NCBI GenBank assembly: GCA_020628095.1
Contig: JAHDFP010000007.1
Location: forward strand, 62,001 to 126,000
DNA: 64,000 nt
Source of the DNA: Saprospiraceae bacterium
GTDB lineage: Bacteria > Bacteroidota > Bacteroidia > Chitinophagales > Saprospiraceae
Reading direction: 5' to 3'
Within the stretch, counting starts at the first letter, position 1. Every line of letters starts with the position of its first letter. The notes under the pieces are model-generated. The model was not told the DNA's origin. It did no database searches and saw only the letters and a program-made list of their open reading frames with translations. A program made the translations under genes and the position numbers. Shown here piece after piece: positions 48,129-58,032 of this stretch.

Positions 48129-49916
48129 ATGAAGTATTTATTAGCATTCACTTTTTTTCTTCTTATTTCTAATGGCTTTAGTCAGGACATAGAGAGAACC
48201 GAACTTGTACTAGAACGAGTCAACGGATTTTCTTCTAATGATAGAATAGAAGATATCGTAGTCGATAGAGATTTAGTGCTCTTTGCAGGAAAGAATGGCG
48301 TATCCTCTTATGATTACACTAATTCTTCCTTATCCCAAGTTGTGGATAACAAAAACTCCGTCTCCGTCCAACTATCCAAGAATGGAAATATATTCTCTGC
48401 TTACAATAACGGCAAGCTCTATGTCAACGATAAGTTCTTATATCATCTGGATCAAGAAGGACTAGAGATAACAGACCTGGAAATATATAAGGGAAAATTA
48501 TGGGTAGCGACCAGTAAGGGTATACATATCTTCAATATAAGCTCCCAAAAATATATCACTAGCTACACCCTATCCAATACTAAGATGAAGTCCGATAATG
48601 TGAAATTCATTCATCACTATAAGAATCTGGAGAATCTATGGATAGGAACAGAAAAGGGACTAATAGAGGTAAAAGGAAAGGACAAGTGGAAAATCAGTAA
48701 TACAAAAGAGAGCTTTATCGCAGTGACAGAAAATATAGATGGGATGTGGTTAATGAGTGATAAGGAACTATATCTAGTCTACGCGGAACAAGGACGCGAC
48801 CGTTGGCAGCAACAGGGACTTTCTAAAGGATTATACCAAGGAGAGGTCAATGATCTGGCACTTGATGATAAGGACAACCTATATATCGCATCAGATATCC
48901 TGATAAGGTATAATCCTTATAAAGAAAAACTTGAGCAGTACGGAGAAAATCTGGGTCTGGTGGCAAGTAAGTGCTTATCTCTAGCCAGTGATGATAAAGG
49001 TGTATTATGGTTAGGCACAGAGGATGCTGGATTATTTCGCATCTACGAAGATAAGATGGACATCAATCAAATGGTCATCACTACTCTACTGGAAAAACCA
49101 ATAAGCTGTACAGGAGGTTCTGATGGAAGCATCAGAGTTGCCGTACAAGGAGGACTTCCTCCTTATAAATATCTATGGGAAAGATTTCGCCTCAAAGGAG
49201 AAACCAATCCGTCTAAGCTCAAAGCGGGAACCTACAAGGTTACCGTAGAAGATGCCATCGGCGTAAGACAGTATGCGTCCATTTTCATAGAAGATCCGGA
49301 ACCATTGGAGGCGGAGGTCGTAAGTACCACTCCAGTCTCAAAAGCTGGAAAAAAAGATGGGCAAGCTGTTATAAGAGCCTTGGGAGGAACCGCACCTTAT
49401 AGTTATCAATGGGAAAACGGTGGTACAGAATCCAAGAATAAAAAACTGACCTACGGTAATAATAATGTACTAATCACTGATTCCAAAGGTTGTGGTCTAC
49501 AGACCTTTGTGGAGGTGGGTAAACCCAAACTGCTGCCTGATCTAGACATCACCAAAGTAAAAGAAGGACAGACCCTTAAAATAGATAATCTATACTACGC
49601 AGCAAATAGCAGCGAACTCACAGAAGAATCTCACGAAGTGCTCAAAGAAGTCTTTGACTTCCTCAATGTGAACGATAACATATTCGTAGAGATCGGTGGA
49701 CATACTAATGATGTACCATCTGACGAATTCTGCGATAAACTGTCTACAGATAGAGCCAAAGCTGTCTCAGATTTCTTATTAGATCAAGGGATAGGTACTG
49801 ATAGAATATCCTATAAAGGCTATGGAAAACGCAACCCTATCGCATCTAATAAAAGCCTCAGAGGAAGACAGCTTAACCAGCGAGTCGAAATCAAAATCTT
49901 GAGAATAGAGGGTTAA
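48129..49916 (+). CDS. OmpA family protein with propeller-like N-terminus
   Basis: A 595-residue exported protein with signal peptide (FLLISNGFSQ). Residues 30-310 hold repeats like those of two-component-regulator propellers (LWVATSKGIHIFNI, LWIGTEKGLIEV, LWLGTEDAGLFRI). Residues 320-460 hold two SprB-like repeats (GGLPPYKYLWER, GGTAPYSYQWENG). The C-terminus is an OmpA peptidoglycan-binding domain (VEIGGHTNDVPSDEFC, LSTDRAKAVSDFLLDQGI, GRQLNQRVEIKIL). It links the outer membrane to the cell wall; similar proteins occur near gliding and T9SS genes, but none are seen here. Confidence 0.88.
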   Translation: MKYLLAFTFFLLISNGFSQDIERTELVLERVNGFSSNDRIEDIVVDRDLVLFAGKNGVSSYDYTNSSLSQVVDNKNSVSVQLSKNGNIFSAYNNGKLYVNDKFLYHLDQEGLEITDLEIYKGKLWVATSKGIHIFNISSQKYITSYTLSNTKMKSDNVKFIHHYKNLENLWIGTEKGLIEVKGKDKWKISNTKESFIAVTENIDGMWLMSDKELYLVYAEQGRDRWQQQGLSKGLYQGEVNDLALDDKDNLYIASDILIRYNPYKEKLEQYGENLGLVASKCLSLASDDKGVLWLGTEDAGLFRIYEDKMDINQMVITTLLEKPISCTGGSDGSIRVAVQGGLPPYKYLWERFRLKGETNPSKLKAGTYKVTVEDAIGVRQYASIFIEDPEPLEAEVVSTTPVSKAGKKDGQAVIRALGGTAPYSYQWENGGTESKNKKLTYGNNNVLITDSKGCGLQTFVEVGKPKLLPDLDITKVKEGQTLKIDNLYYAANSSELTEESHEVLKEVFDFLNVNDNIFVEIGGHTNDVPSDEFCDKLSTDRAKAVSDFLLDQGIGTDRISYKGYGKRNPIASNKSLRGRQLNQRVEIKILRIEG

Positions 49917-50063
49917 TCATCAGAAAATTTTAACTAATTCGGCTTTTTTGATAGAAAATACCGCTGTTTTTATACGCGAAGAAATTTTTTATATATAAAT
50001 TGCCTGAATATGTGTGATTAAATCCTATTTTGACACATCATTTAACTAACTAAAATTTTCAGA

Positions 50064-50681
50064 ATGAATAAGTATTTAGTCGAATTTATCGGCACATTCT
50101 TTCTTATCCTTACGATTGGTTGTGCGGTAATAGGAGGTGCTGGTAGTCTTGCACCTGTAGCAATAGGTAGTGCGCTGATGGTCATGATCTACGCTGGTGG
50201 TCATATATCTGGAGCTCATTATAATCCTGCGGTAACAGTAGCTGCTTGCCTAAGGGGGGCGTGTAGCTGGGGTGATGCACCGGGTTATATTATTGCGCAA
50301 CTTATAGGTGGAGCAGCCGCAGCCGCGACTGTAGGCTATCTCGTAGGACATAATGCCGATGCCGCTGTATTAGCTACAGACAAAACGATAGTTGCTGAGA
50401 TTCTTGGAACATTTGCTTTAGTTTACGTGATACTTCATGTGGCTACTGCTAAGGCTAATGCGGGTAACTCTTATTTTGGTTTGGCTATAGGTTTTACAGT
50501 GACTGCGATGGCTTATGCCTTAGGTGGTATCTCAGGTGGTGCTTTTAATCCAGCTGTTGCCCTAGGCGCAGGAATAATGAATCTTGTATCTCTTAGTGAT
50601 ATATGGATGCATATCGTAGGTAATCTCATAGGTGCCGTACTTGCAGCGTATGTATTCCTTTTCGTTAATGGTAGAGATTAA
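50064..50681 (+). CDS. Aquaporin (MIP family)
   Basis: A 205-residue channel with six membrane spans. Both half-helix motifs are present, SGAHYNPAVTVAACL and SGGAFNPAVALGAG. The second NPA is followed by Val where water channels such as AqpZ have the selectivity-filter Arg (NPAR), so the pore may be wider or less selective than AqpZ. It is short by about 20-25 residues. The gene stands alone with its own terminator at 50726. Confidence 0.92.
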   Translation: MNKYLVEFIGTFFLILTIGCAVIGGAGSLAPVAIGSALMVMIYAGGHISGAHYNPAVTVAACLRGACSWGDAPGYIIAQLIGGAAAAATVGYLVGHNADAAVLATDKTIVAEILGTFALVYVILHVATAKANAGNSYFGLAIGFTVTAMAYALGGISGGAFNPAVALGAGIMNLVSLSDIWMHIVGNLIGAVLAAYVFLFVNGRD

Positions 50682-50725
50682 TTCGATATAGATTTTATAC
50701 CAACTTAAACAATTCGAAAAATTAC

Positions 50726-50756
50726 AAGACCTCCTTTATGGAGGTCTTTTTTTGTT
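50726..50756 (+). terminator. Rho-independent terminator after the aquaporin gene
   Basis: Perfect stem AAGACCTCC / GGAGGTCTT with a 5-base loop TTTAT and a T-run. Confidence 0.93.
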
Positions 50757-50789
50757 ATGTATTTGGATTATCTAAGAAAGAAGGATTCG

Positions 50790-51566
50790 TTATTTTCTAA
50801 ATTCTGGCTTTCTCTTTTCTAAGAATGCCTTGACACCTTCTGTACTTTCATCTGACTCTATAGCCTTACTAAAGGTTACACACTCCTTGACAAACCCATT
50901 GGATGATTTGTCAAAGTAACTATTGACCATATCAATTATACCCGCGACTGAAGAAGGTCCTTTGGCAGCGATCTTCCCTATGATCTTCTTAGCTGTACTT
51001 AGCAGGGTTTCCTGAGTGGTAATATGTGTTATCAGACCATATTCCAGAGCCTTTTCTGCATCTATCATATCTCCTGTCAGCAGCAACTCCATAGAGCGAC
51101 CTTTGCCCAAATATTGGATAAGTCTCTGCGTACCTCCATACCCTGGAATCAATCCTAGATTAATCTCGGGTTGACCAAATCTGGCATTATCAGACGCTAT
51201 TCTTATATGACAGGACATAGCTAACTCGTTGCCGCCGCCCAAAGCAAAGCCATTGACAGCAGCCAGTACGGGTACTTTGCAGTTCTCTATTTTGGCGAAT
51301 ATAGATTGTCCATTCTGAGCAAATTTAAATCCTTGATCTTTATCTAGTCCCTGGAACTCAGCTATATCTGCTCCCGCTACAAATGACTTTTCGCCAGAAC
51401 CAGTGATAATGATTCCTTTCGTTGTACTCATATCTATCCCCTCCGTGAATAGATAAGACAACTCCTCCATTACTCTTAGGTTGAGTGCATTAAGTGACTT
51501 GGGTCTATTGATAGTCAACAATACGATACCCTCTTGCTCCTCTACTAGTATATGTTCTAATTCCAT
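50790..51566 (-). CDS. Enoyl-CoA hydratase / crotonase family
   Basis: A 258-residue crotonase. The oxyanion-hole regions EKSFVAGADIAEF and NGFALGGGNELAMSCHIRIA are intact, and both catalytic Glu are present (GGGNELA and FGQPEINLGLIPGYGGTQ). It probably hydrates short-chain enoyl-CoA in beta-oxidation. It starts one base after the stop of the flippase gene, so the two share a transcript although they look unrelated. Confidence 0.93.
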   Translation of the reverse strand: MELEHILVEEQEGIVLLTINRPKSLNALNLRVMEELSYLFTEGIDMSTTKGIIITGSGEKSFVAGADIAEFQGLDKDQGFKFAQNGQSIFAKIENCKVPVLAAVNGFALGGGNELAMSCHIRIASDNARFGQPEINLGLIPGYGGTQRLIQYLGKGRSMELLLTGDMIDAEKALEYGLITHITTQETLLSTAKKIIGKIAAKGPSSVAGIIDMVNSYFDKSSNGFVKECVTFSKAIESDESTEGVKAFLEKRKPEFRK

Positions 51567-51567
51567 A

Positions 51568-53058
51568 TTACGATTTGAACTTTTTTATGAAGTCAATGAC
51601 CATCTGATTAACATCTTCAGATATATTCCAAAAATAAGCTATTGGCAAGAATATAATACATAATACGGTCATCTTGATTATACCATTGATTATGGGATGG
51701 AATTCCACAGGGAACAAATAGTAGCAACCTACTCCAACCAATAATAAGAGAAGGGCTTTGAGATTAGATACAGTAAAGGGATGTAAGCCATAACTCACGT
51801 ACAAAAAAACTAATTTGATAATATTATATACAGCCAATGATATGGATGTGGCTATGGCTGCTCCGAGTATATCATACTCAGGTATCAACTTATAATTGAG
51901 ATAAAGATTAGATACCGCCAATATTCCAAGAAAAATCAAATTGTATCGATACTTTTTAGAGTAAATAATTAGCTGTGTATTGACACTAGTTATCATGTCG
52001 AACAACTTGGCGGACCCTACTAGTAACAATATACCTCTGGCATAAGGAAAGGTATCTGGATTAGATGAAATATTAATCAGATCATCCAATACTAACCACA
52101 GACTTAAAAACACAAATACTCCAACCAGGAATAAATTTGCAGAAGCCTTTTTATATACTTTATTGAGTTCTTCGTAATCATTTTCCTCCCAGGCCTTAGA
52201 TATGATCGGTCCAGCAATCTGCACTAGTGACCTCGTAGGTATCTCTATCACATTGGTTATAAACAATGCCTTACCATAAAATCCATTCTTTGTCATACCC
52301 AGAAAGAAGGGGATCATGATAGAATCTAATCGTACTGCGATACCAGAACTCAACTGATTAAGGCTACCAAATAGTGAATAGCTCAGCATATCTTTAAAAC
52401 GAAAACCGGATTTCGGTTTTCTAATTCCACCGAACTTAAGCCCGCCTAACTTCCACAAATAAATGATAAGCAACAAAGTCACCGTCGCAAAAAATATGAG
52501 TATACTCTTTGCGAAAGTTTCTCGACTGATTTCGTAGTAAACGTAGACCAATATTAAAATTGGCAAGAAGGCCTTGTAAGCGAACTGATTGATTATGTTA
52601 GGTATGACTATACGCAATAAATTAGAACACTGCGAAACCAAAATAAAAATCAGTATAAGTAGGCCAGTCAGTATGATGACGTAGACCTGATTATCTTCTA
52701 AGATACCAGAGTCCATTTTTAGATACTCCAAAAACTGCAAGAAGTAAACCTTGATATAGGACCAAGACAATAGAAAGATGAAGAATACAATCACAACGGA
52801 TAGGAACACAAGCGTCAAAAAACCATTATAACCTTTTCCACTCTTCTCTCTGAATGCTGGAAAAAACTTTACTACAGTAGAACCAATACCAAGGCTTGCA
52901 ATAGGAATCAGAAGATAAGCTGTGTTATATAACCACTGAGCATATCCATATATCTCGTCATCCAGCGGATAAATAAATAAAACAGCAAAAGCACCTATCA
53001 ATGCACCCGCATAATTGACGATGGTACTTTTTATACCCTGTCGCTTGATAATACCCAC
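51568..53058 (-). CDS. Oligosaccharide flippase / polysaccharide biosynthesis membrane protein
   Basis: A 496-residue protein with about 14 hydrophobic segments, of the MATE/MOP polysaccharide-transporter type (start GTG 53058, MGIIKRQGIKSTIVNYAGAL). Such proteins flip lipid-linked sugars across the inner membrane. No glycosyltransferase genes are nearby, so the glycan cannot be inferred. Confidence 0.88.
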   Translation of the reverse strand: MGIIKRQGIKSTIVNYAGALIGAFAVLFIYPLDDEIYGYAQWLYNTAYLLIPIASLGIGSTVVKFFPAFREKSGKGYNGFLTLVFLSVVIVFFIFLLSWSYIKVYFLQFLEYLKMDSGILEDNQVYVIILTGLLILIFILVSQCSNLLRIVIPNIINQFAYKAFLPILILVYVYYEISRETFAKSILIFFATVTLLLIIYLWKLGGLKFGGIRKPKSGFRFKDMLSYSLFGSLNQLSSGIAVRLDSIMIPFFLGMTKNGFYGKALFITNVIEIPTRSLVQIAGPIISKAWEENDYEELNKVYKKASANLFLVGVFVFLSLWLVLDDLINISSNPDTFPYARGILLLVGSAKLFDMITSVNTQLIIYSKKYRYNLIFLGILAVSNLYLNYKLIPEYDILGAAIATSISLAVYNIIKLVFLYVSYGLHPFTVSNLKALLLLLVGVGCYYLFPVEFHPIINGIIKMTVLCIIFLPIAYFWNISEDVNQMVIDFIKKFKS

Positions 53059-53114
53059 TTATGATATTGAAAGTTTATCTAATATAGACTAAACGTAAGT
53101 AGTACGATTTATTA

Positions 53115-54791
53115 TTACTTTTTCTTTTGCATTTTCGCCCAAGAATCCTTGAGAGTGATCGTCCTATTAAAGACTAACTTGTCGTCATTAGATTCCCGAT
53201 CCTTGATAAAGTATCCTTTGCGCATAAATTGTAAAGACTCTGTATCGCCGACATCTTTCAAAAATTGCTCAGCCTTGGCCTTACTTACAACCTGTAGAGA
53301 ATCCTTATTATAAAAATCAAGATAATCTACATCCTCATGACCATCTGGCGTAGGATCAGTAAATAATCGATCATATAATCTAAGCTCTACATCCAAAGCA
53401 GAATTGACATCGACCCAGTGTAGGACGCCTTTAGCTTTGATACCTGATGTATCTTGACCACTTTTACTTTCTGGATAATAATTGCAATGTACTTCTGTAA
53501 CACGACCATTATCATCTGTCTTGTAGTCATGTGCCGTGATGATATAGGCCCCTTTGAGTCGAACATTTTTCTCTGGTGCTAATCTGAAGTATTTCTTAGG
53601 TGGATCTATCATGAAATCATCTCGCTCAATGTAAATTTCCCTAGAGAAAGTCATATTATGTGTCCCTTTATCCTCATACTTAGGATTATTAGCGGTAGAT
53701 AATATTTCTTGTTGGCCTTCTGGATAATTAGTTATGATAACTTTTATGGGATCAAGGACCACCATTACTCTAGTCGCTACCTCATTGAGATCATCACGGA
53801 TCACAGATTCTAATAACTCCAGTTCTATAAGATTATCTCGCTTAGCGACGCCTACTATATTACAAAACCTTCTAAGGCTCTGAGGAAGATAACCTCTCCT
53901 TCTGAGTCCTGACAAAGTCGACATACGCGGATCATCCCAGCCAGTCACATATCCTTCTGTAACAAGCTTGAGCAGTCGCCTTTTGGATGTTATCATATAG
54001 GAAACATTCATCCTGGCAAACTCAATCTGTCGAGAAGGAAATATTTCTAAATTTTCTATTAGCCAATTATATAAAGGCCTGTGATGCATAAACTCTAAAG
54101 AACAAAGACTATGGGTGATATTCTCTATCGAGTCCGATTGTCCATGCGCAAAATCATACATCGGATAGATGCACCATTTATCTCCCGTGCGATGATGCTC
54201 GGCATGTTTGATGCGATATATGACAGGATCGCGCAATAGCATATTAGGTGCTGCCATATCTATTTTAGCACGTAAGACCATCCTACCATCAGGATGTTTC
54301 CCATCTTTCATTTCTTCAAATAAGCGAAGATTTTCTTCTACTGATCTATCACGGTATGGGCTATTTTTTCCAGGCTGCGTGGGTGTGCCTTTCATATCTG
54401 CCATTTCTTCTGCCGAAGATTCGTCTATGTAGGCTTTCCCTTCTTTTATCAACTTGACAGCGTAACTGTAGAGCTGGTCAAAGTAATCCGAAGCATATAA
54501 GGCCTCTCCTTCCCATTGGAACCCTAGCCAATTAATATCTCTCTTGATCGCCTCTACATACTCAGTTTCTTCCGTGACAGGATTGGTATCATCAAATCTC
54601 AGATTAGTCTTACCTCCATATTTCTGAGCGGTCTCAAAGTTGATACATATTGCCTTAGTATGTCCTATGTGCAAATATCCATTGGGTTCTGGAGGAAAAC
54701 GGGTATGTATGCGTCCCTCGTGTTTGCCATTAGAGATATCTTCTTCTATAATCTCCTCTATAAAATTCTTAGACTTATATTCTTCGCTCAT
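53115..54791 (-). CDS. glnS: Glutamine--tRNA ligase
   Basis: A 558-residue class I synthetase. HIGH motif: RFPPEPNGYLHIGHTKAI; KMSKS-type loop: MITSKRRLLKLV; the Rossmann stretch LRFDDTNPVTEETEYVEAI and the tRNA-binding SGLRRRGYLPQSLRRFC are present, and the C-terminal beta-barrel domain is complete. The presence of GlnRS means that Gln-tRNA is charged directly. It lies between the flippase and argS genes, all on the minus strand. Confidence 0.96.
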   Translation of the reverse strand: MSEEYKSKNFIEEIIEEDISNGKHEGRIHTRFPPEPNGYLHIGHTKAICINFETAQKYGGKTNLRFDDTNPVTEETEYVEAIKRDINWLGFQWEGEALYASDYFDQLYSYAVKLIKEGKAYIDESSAEEMADMKGTPTQPGKNSPYRDRSVEENLRLFEEMKDGKHPDGRMVLRAKIDMAAPNMLLRDPVIYRIKHAEHHRTGDKWCIYPMYDFAHGQSDSIENITHSLCSLEFMHHRPLYNWLIENLEIFPSRQIEFARMNVSYMITSKRRLLKLVTEGYVTGWDDPRMSTLSGLRRRGYLPQSLRRFCNIVGVAKRDNLIELELLESVIRDDLNEVATRVMVVLDPIKVIITNYPEGQQEILSTANNPKYEDKGTHNMTFSREIYIERDDFMIDPPKKYFRLAPEKNVRLKGAYIITAHDYKTDDNGRVTEVHCNYYPESKSGQDTSGIKAKGVLHWVDVNSALDVELRLYDRLFTDPTPDGHEDVDYLDFYNKDSLQVVSKAKAEQFLKDVGDTESLQFMRKGYFIKDRESNDDKLVFNRTITLKDSWAKMQKKK

Positions 54792-54824
54792 TTTATATTC
54801 GTATTCTCTCGATTATCAGATTTG

Positions 54825-56666
54825 TTACATGTAAGAAGGCATCTCTATCCCTAATAAATCCATTCCTTTTTCTAACACCCTAGCCACCGCTTTACATATA
54901 TCTATACGCAGGCTCACCGTCTCATCTGTCTCTGCGCTTAATATTCTGTAATCATGGTAGTACTTATGGAATGACTTCGCCACAGAGTACATATAGTTTG
55001 CCACTGTAGATGGATCGTATTTTGCAAAGGCTTCTTTTATTACGTCTGGATAGGACAATAACATAACCAGTATGTCTTTTTCCGCGTTTTCTAGTGCAGT
55101 ATCGTCACTATAAGCTCCTTTTTCTCCGTTAGCCTTTCTTAAGATGGATTGTATCCTGACATACGCATTCTGTATATACGGCCCTGTCGTACCCTGCATA
55201 TCCACTGACTCCTTCGGGTCAAATACCATCCGCTTCCGTGGATTTATTTTTATCAAAAAGTACTTCAATGCAGCCAATCCTATCTTGCGATATATATCTG
55301 CTTTTTCTGATTCTTGCAATCCTTCCAGACCTCCTCTTTCTTCAGCAGAATCTCTAGCTGTCTCTATGACTTGCTCCATGAGTACATCGGCATCTACGAC
55401 TGTGCCTTCTCTGGATTTCATCTTACCAGTCGTCAGATCGACCATACCGTAAGACAAGTGATACAAGTTATCGGCGTACTCGGCACCAAGTTTTTTTAGA
55501 ATATTAAACAATACCTGAAAGTGATACTCTTGCTCATCTGCCACGACATACACCTGCCTATCAAACTTATACTTATCATATCTCACCGCCGCAGTACCCA
55601 GATCCTGAGTTATATAAACGGAAGTCCCATCACTCCTCAAAACAATCTTATGATCCATCCCGACGTCTTCCAGATCAACCCATACACTATTATCTTCTTT
55701 CTTATAAAACACCCCAGTCTCTAATCCGTCACTGATCGTATCCTTACCCAGTAAGTAAGTATCCGACTCATACACGATATCATCAAATTCCACGCCCAGC
55801 GCCTTATAAGTTGTTGCAAAACCATCGTATACCCAGCCGTTCATCGTTTCCCAGAGGCTTCTGGTTTCTTGTTGATTATCTTCCCATGCAATGAGCATCT
55901 CACGCGCTTCTTTTCCTAAGGCACTGAATTGATTAAAATAAGTATTCTTGTATCTCTTATAGAAATTCTCTTCTAACTCACCCTCTTTACCATTCTCCTT
56001 ATACGCCTGCGCTCCATCATCACTAGCTTGCCACGACTTATATTCTGACTGAAAAGCCTTCTCAAATTCCACATAATATTTCCCCACAAGGTGATCCCCT
56101 TTGATACCACTGCTTTCCGGCGTCTCACCATCGGCGAATTTCTTCCAGGCCAACATACTTTTGCATATCGCGATCCCTCGATCATTCACCACTTTGGTTT
56201 TAATGACCTTGTAACCATTGGCCGAAGCAATTTTCGCTACTGACCAGCCCAACAATATATTCCTGATATGACCAAGGTGCAAAGGCTTATTCGTATTAGG
56301 AGACGAATACTCTATCATAAAGGTCTGTCCGTTATCAGGGTGCTGACCATAATTTTCGTCACCAAGAATACCCTTTAATACGGAAAGAAAATATTTAGAA
56401 TCTATGGACAGATTAAGGAATCCCTTAACGACATTATATCCAGTAACTAATTGAGATTCTGCGACTAAGGCCTTGCCCAAACCATCCGCGATATCTTGAG
56501 GTGATTTCTTTAATTGTTTGACGAGTGGAAAGACCACAAAAGTATAATCACCTTCAAACTCCTTATTGGTTGGATTGATAATAAGATGCTCCTGAGAAAT
56601 CTCATAATCAAATAAGTGCTGTACTTGGTTTTTGATGTCCGCCGCTAATCCAGATAAAATGTCCAT
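54825..56666 (-). CDS. argS: Arginine--tRNA ligase
   Basis: A 613-residue class I synthetase. N-terminal Add-1 domain (VQHLFDYEISQEHLIINPTN), HIGH motif SSPNTNKPLHLGHIRNI, KMSKS-like GKMKSREGTVVDADVL, and a C-terminal anticodon-binding helical bundle (DPSTVANYMYSVAKSFHKYY). Complete. Starts 38 bases after the rsmD stop on the same strand. Confidence 0.96.
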   Translation of the reverse strand: MDILSGLAADIKNQVQHLFDYEISQEHLIINPTNKEFEGDYTFVVFPLVKQLKKSPQDIADGLGKALVAESQLVTGYNVVKGFLNLSIDSKYFLSVLKGILGDENYGQHPDNGQTFMIEYSSPNTNKPLHLGHIRNILLGWSVAKIASANGYKVIKTKVVNDRGIAICKSMLAWKKFADGETPESSGIKGDHLVGKYYVEFEKAFQSEYKSWQASDDGAQAYKENGKEGELEENFYKRYKNTYFNQFSALGKEAREMLIAWEDNQQETRSLWETMNGWVYDGFATTYKALGVEFDDIVYESDTYLLGKDTISDGLETGVFYKKEDNSVWVDLEDVGMDHKIVLRSDGTSVYITQDLGTAAVRYDKYKFDRQVYVVADEQEYHFQVLFNILKKLGAEYADNLYHLSYGMVDLTTGKMKSREGTVVDADVLMEQVIETARDSAEERGGLEGLQESEKADIYRKIGLAALKYFLIKINPRKRMVFDPKESVDMQGTTGPYIQNAYVRIQSILRKANGEKGAYSDDTALENAEKDILVMLLSYPDVIKEAFAKYDPSTVANYMYSVAKSFHKYYHDYRILSAETDETVSLRIDICKAVARVLEKGMDLLGIEMPSYM

Positions 56667-56704
56667 ATTCCTTCTAATAAAATGCGAAAATAGGGCTATT
56701 CTCT

Positions 56705-57247
56705 TTAAGAAATATTGAAGAAAGAGAAGATTGTCTGTCCATAATTTCTCTGCATGGTCAATTTGGGATGATTATCCAGCTTGACATTTGGGTTGTGCTC
56801 AAGCACTAAGGTTCCTCCACTGCGCAATAGTCCCTCACCTAAGATTATATCTGGTATATCCTTAATTGTCTTTAGTCCGTATGGTGGGCCAGCAAAAATG
56901 TAGTCATATTGATTCTTGTCAGACTTAACAAATTTGAATACATCCATTCTGATAATCGTCATTCGATCCTCGATCCGGAACTTGACAGCCATTTCTTTGA
57001 CGAATTTAATCGCTCCAGGAAACTTATCCACATAGGTGGCATCCATACAGCCTCTGCTTATAACCTCATAACAGTGATTACCCGTCCCACCGAATAAATC
57101 AAGAAACTTGACCTCGGAGAAATCTATCTTATTAGCTAGAATATTATAAAGACCTTCTTTAGATATATCCGTCGTGGGTCTTGTAGGCCAGTTTTTAGCC
57201 GGTGGGTTAAATCTCAATCCACTGAGTTCGCCACCGATTATACGCAT
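56705..57247 (-). CDS. rsmD: 16S rRNA (guanine-N2) methyltransferase RsmD, catalytic Asp replaced
   Basis: A 180-residue SAM-dependent methyltransferase that modifies G966 of 16S rRNA. N-terminal MRIIGGELSGLRFNPP and TRPTTDISKEGLYNIL, SAM-binding FLDLFGGTGNHCYEVISRG. The catalytic motif (D/N)PPY reads AGPPYG: Gly replaces the Asp that holds the target base, a one-base change (GAC to GGC). If real, activity should be lost or low. It overlaps the DUF3822 gene by 10 bases. Confidence 0.88.
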   Translation of the reverse strand: MRIIGGELSGLRFNPPAKNWPTRPTTDISKEGLYNILANKIDFSEVKFLDLFGGTGNHCYEVISRGCMDATYVDKFPGAIKFVKEMAVKFRIEDRMTIIRMDVFKFVKSDKNQYDYIFAGPPYGLKTIKDIPDIILGEGLLRSGGTLVLEHNPNVKLDNHPKLTMQRNYGQTIFSFFNIS

Positions 57248-58032
57248 GACTTACAGAGGTAGAGGTCCAGATAGAGTTGCTTGGAGAATTTAGTTTCTGA
57301 CGGAAGTAGGAGGTTTTCGTCCATTATGGCCACCTCTCGTATATACCCAGTAAGCAAATTATATAAGTTAGACTCTTTCTCGATTGTACCGCCCAGAGAT
57401 AATTTTTGATCGGCAGGATCAAGGTCAAAATACTTCATAACCCACAAAAAGTGATACAAATAATCCTCCGCCGCCGTACAATAGAACTGATTATAGAACT
57501 GAAACTGTCCATTCTTGACATAACATACATGCAGACACTCTCCAGAAATAAGACCTATCAAATCAGTATCTATCAAATAAGCATAATTAGCCATCGCCGT
57601 AGAGATATGCGCTGCCTTATACTTATAATCATAGTTACTCAGTGCCTTAGTGAATTGCTTGTCTATATAATGCAAGGTACTGACATCCTCTTTGAGGAGG
57701 CTATCATGTTTTTTTACGGGTTTATTGCGTAGATGTAGGTTATACTGCTGGCTGATATACTCGTCATGGTACTCCTCCTGATAATCAGCTGTATCGAGAT
57801 GGGCATAGGGCTTGACCGTCGACATCACTCTGGCCTTGTGTAGCCTATAGTTTTTATTCCAGATTTCGAGCATTTTCTCAAAATTTCTGGTGGCATGATG
57901 ATCCGCCTTGAGCAATAGCTCATTATCAGACCATAGCCCATAAAAAAAACTGTCCTCGTACAAGACGATAGACAGTTCTGAGACATCTTTTATGTCTTTT
58001 ATATGATCAAACGATATATTTATCGTCCCCAA
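57238..58032 (-). CDS. DUF3822 family protein
   Basis: A 264-residue cytoplasmic protein of the DUF3822 family, which has an ASKHA-like fold (DFDH..., LYEDSFFYGLWSDNELLLKA, TDLIGLISGECLHVCYVKNG). It is usually found directly beside rsmD in Bacteroidota, as here, with overlaps at both ends (10 bases with rsmD, 13 bases with the 58020 gene). Function unknown; context suggests RNA modification or ribosome biogenesis. Confidence 0.88.
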   Translation of the reverse strand: MGTINISFDHIKDIKDVSELSIVLYEDSFFYGLWSDNELLLKADHHATRNFEKMLEIWNKNYRLHKARVMSTVKPYAHLDTADYQEEYHDEYISQQYNLHLRNKPVKKHDSLLKEDVSTLHYIDKQFTKALSNYDYKYKAAHISTAMANYAYLIDTDLIGLISGECLHVCYVKNGQFQFYNQFYCTAAEDYLYHFLWVMKYFDLDPADQKLSLGGTIEKESNLYNLLTGYIREVAIMDENLLLPSETKFSKQLYLDLYLCKSCV

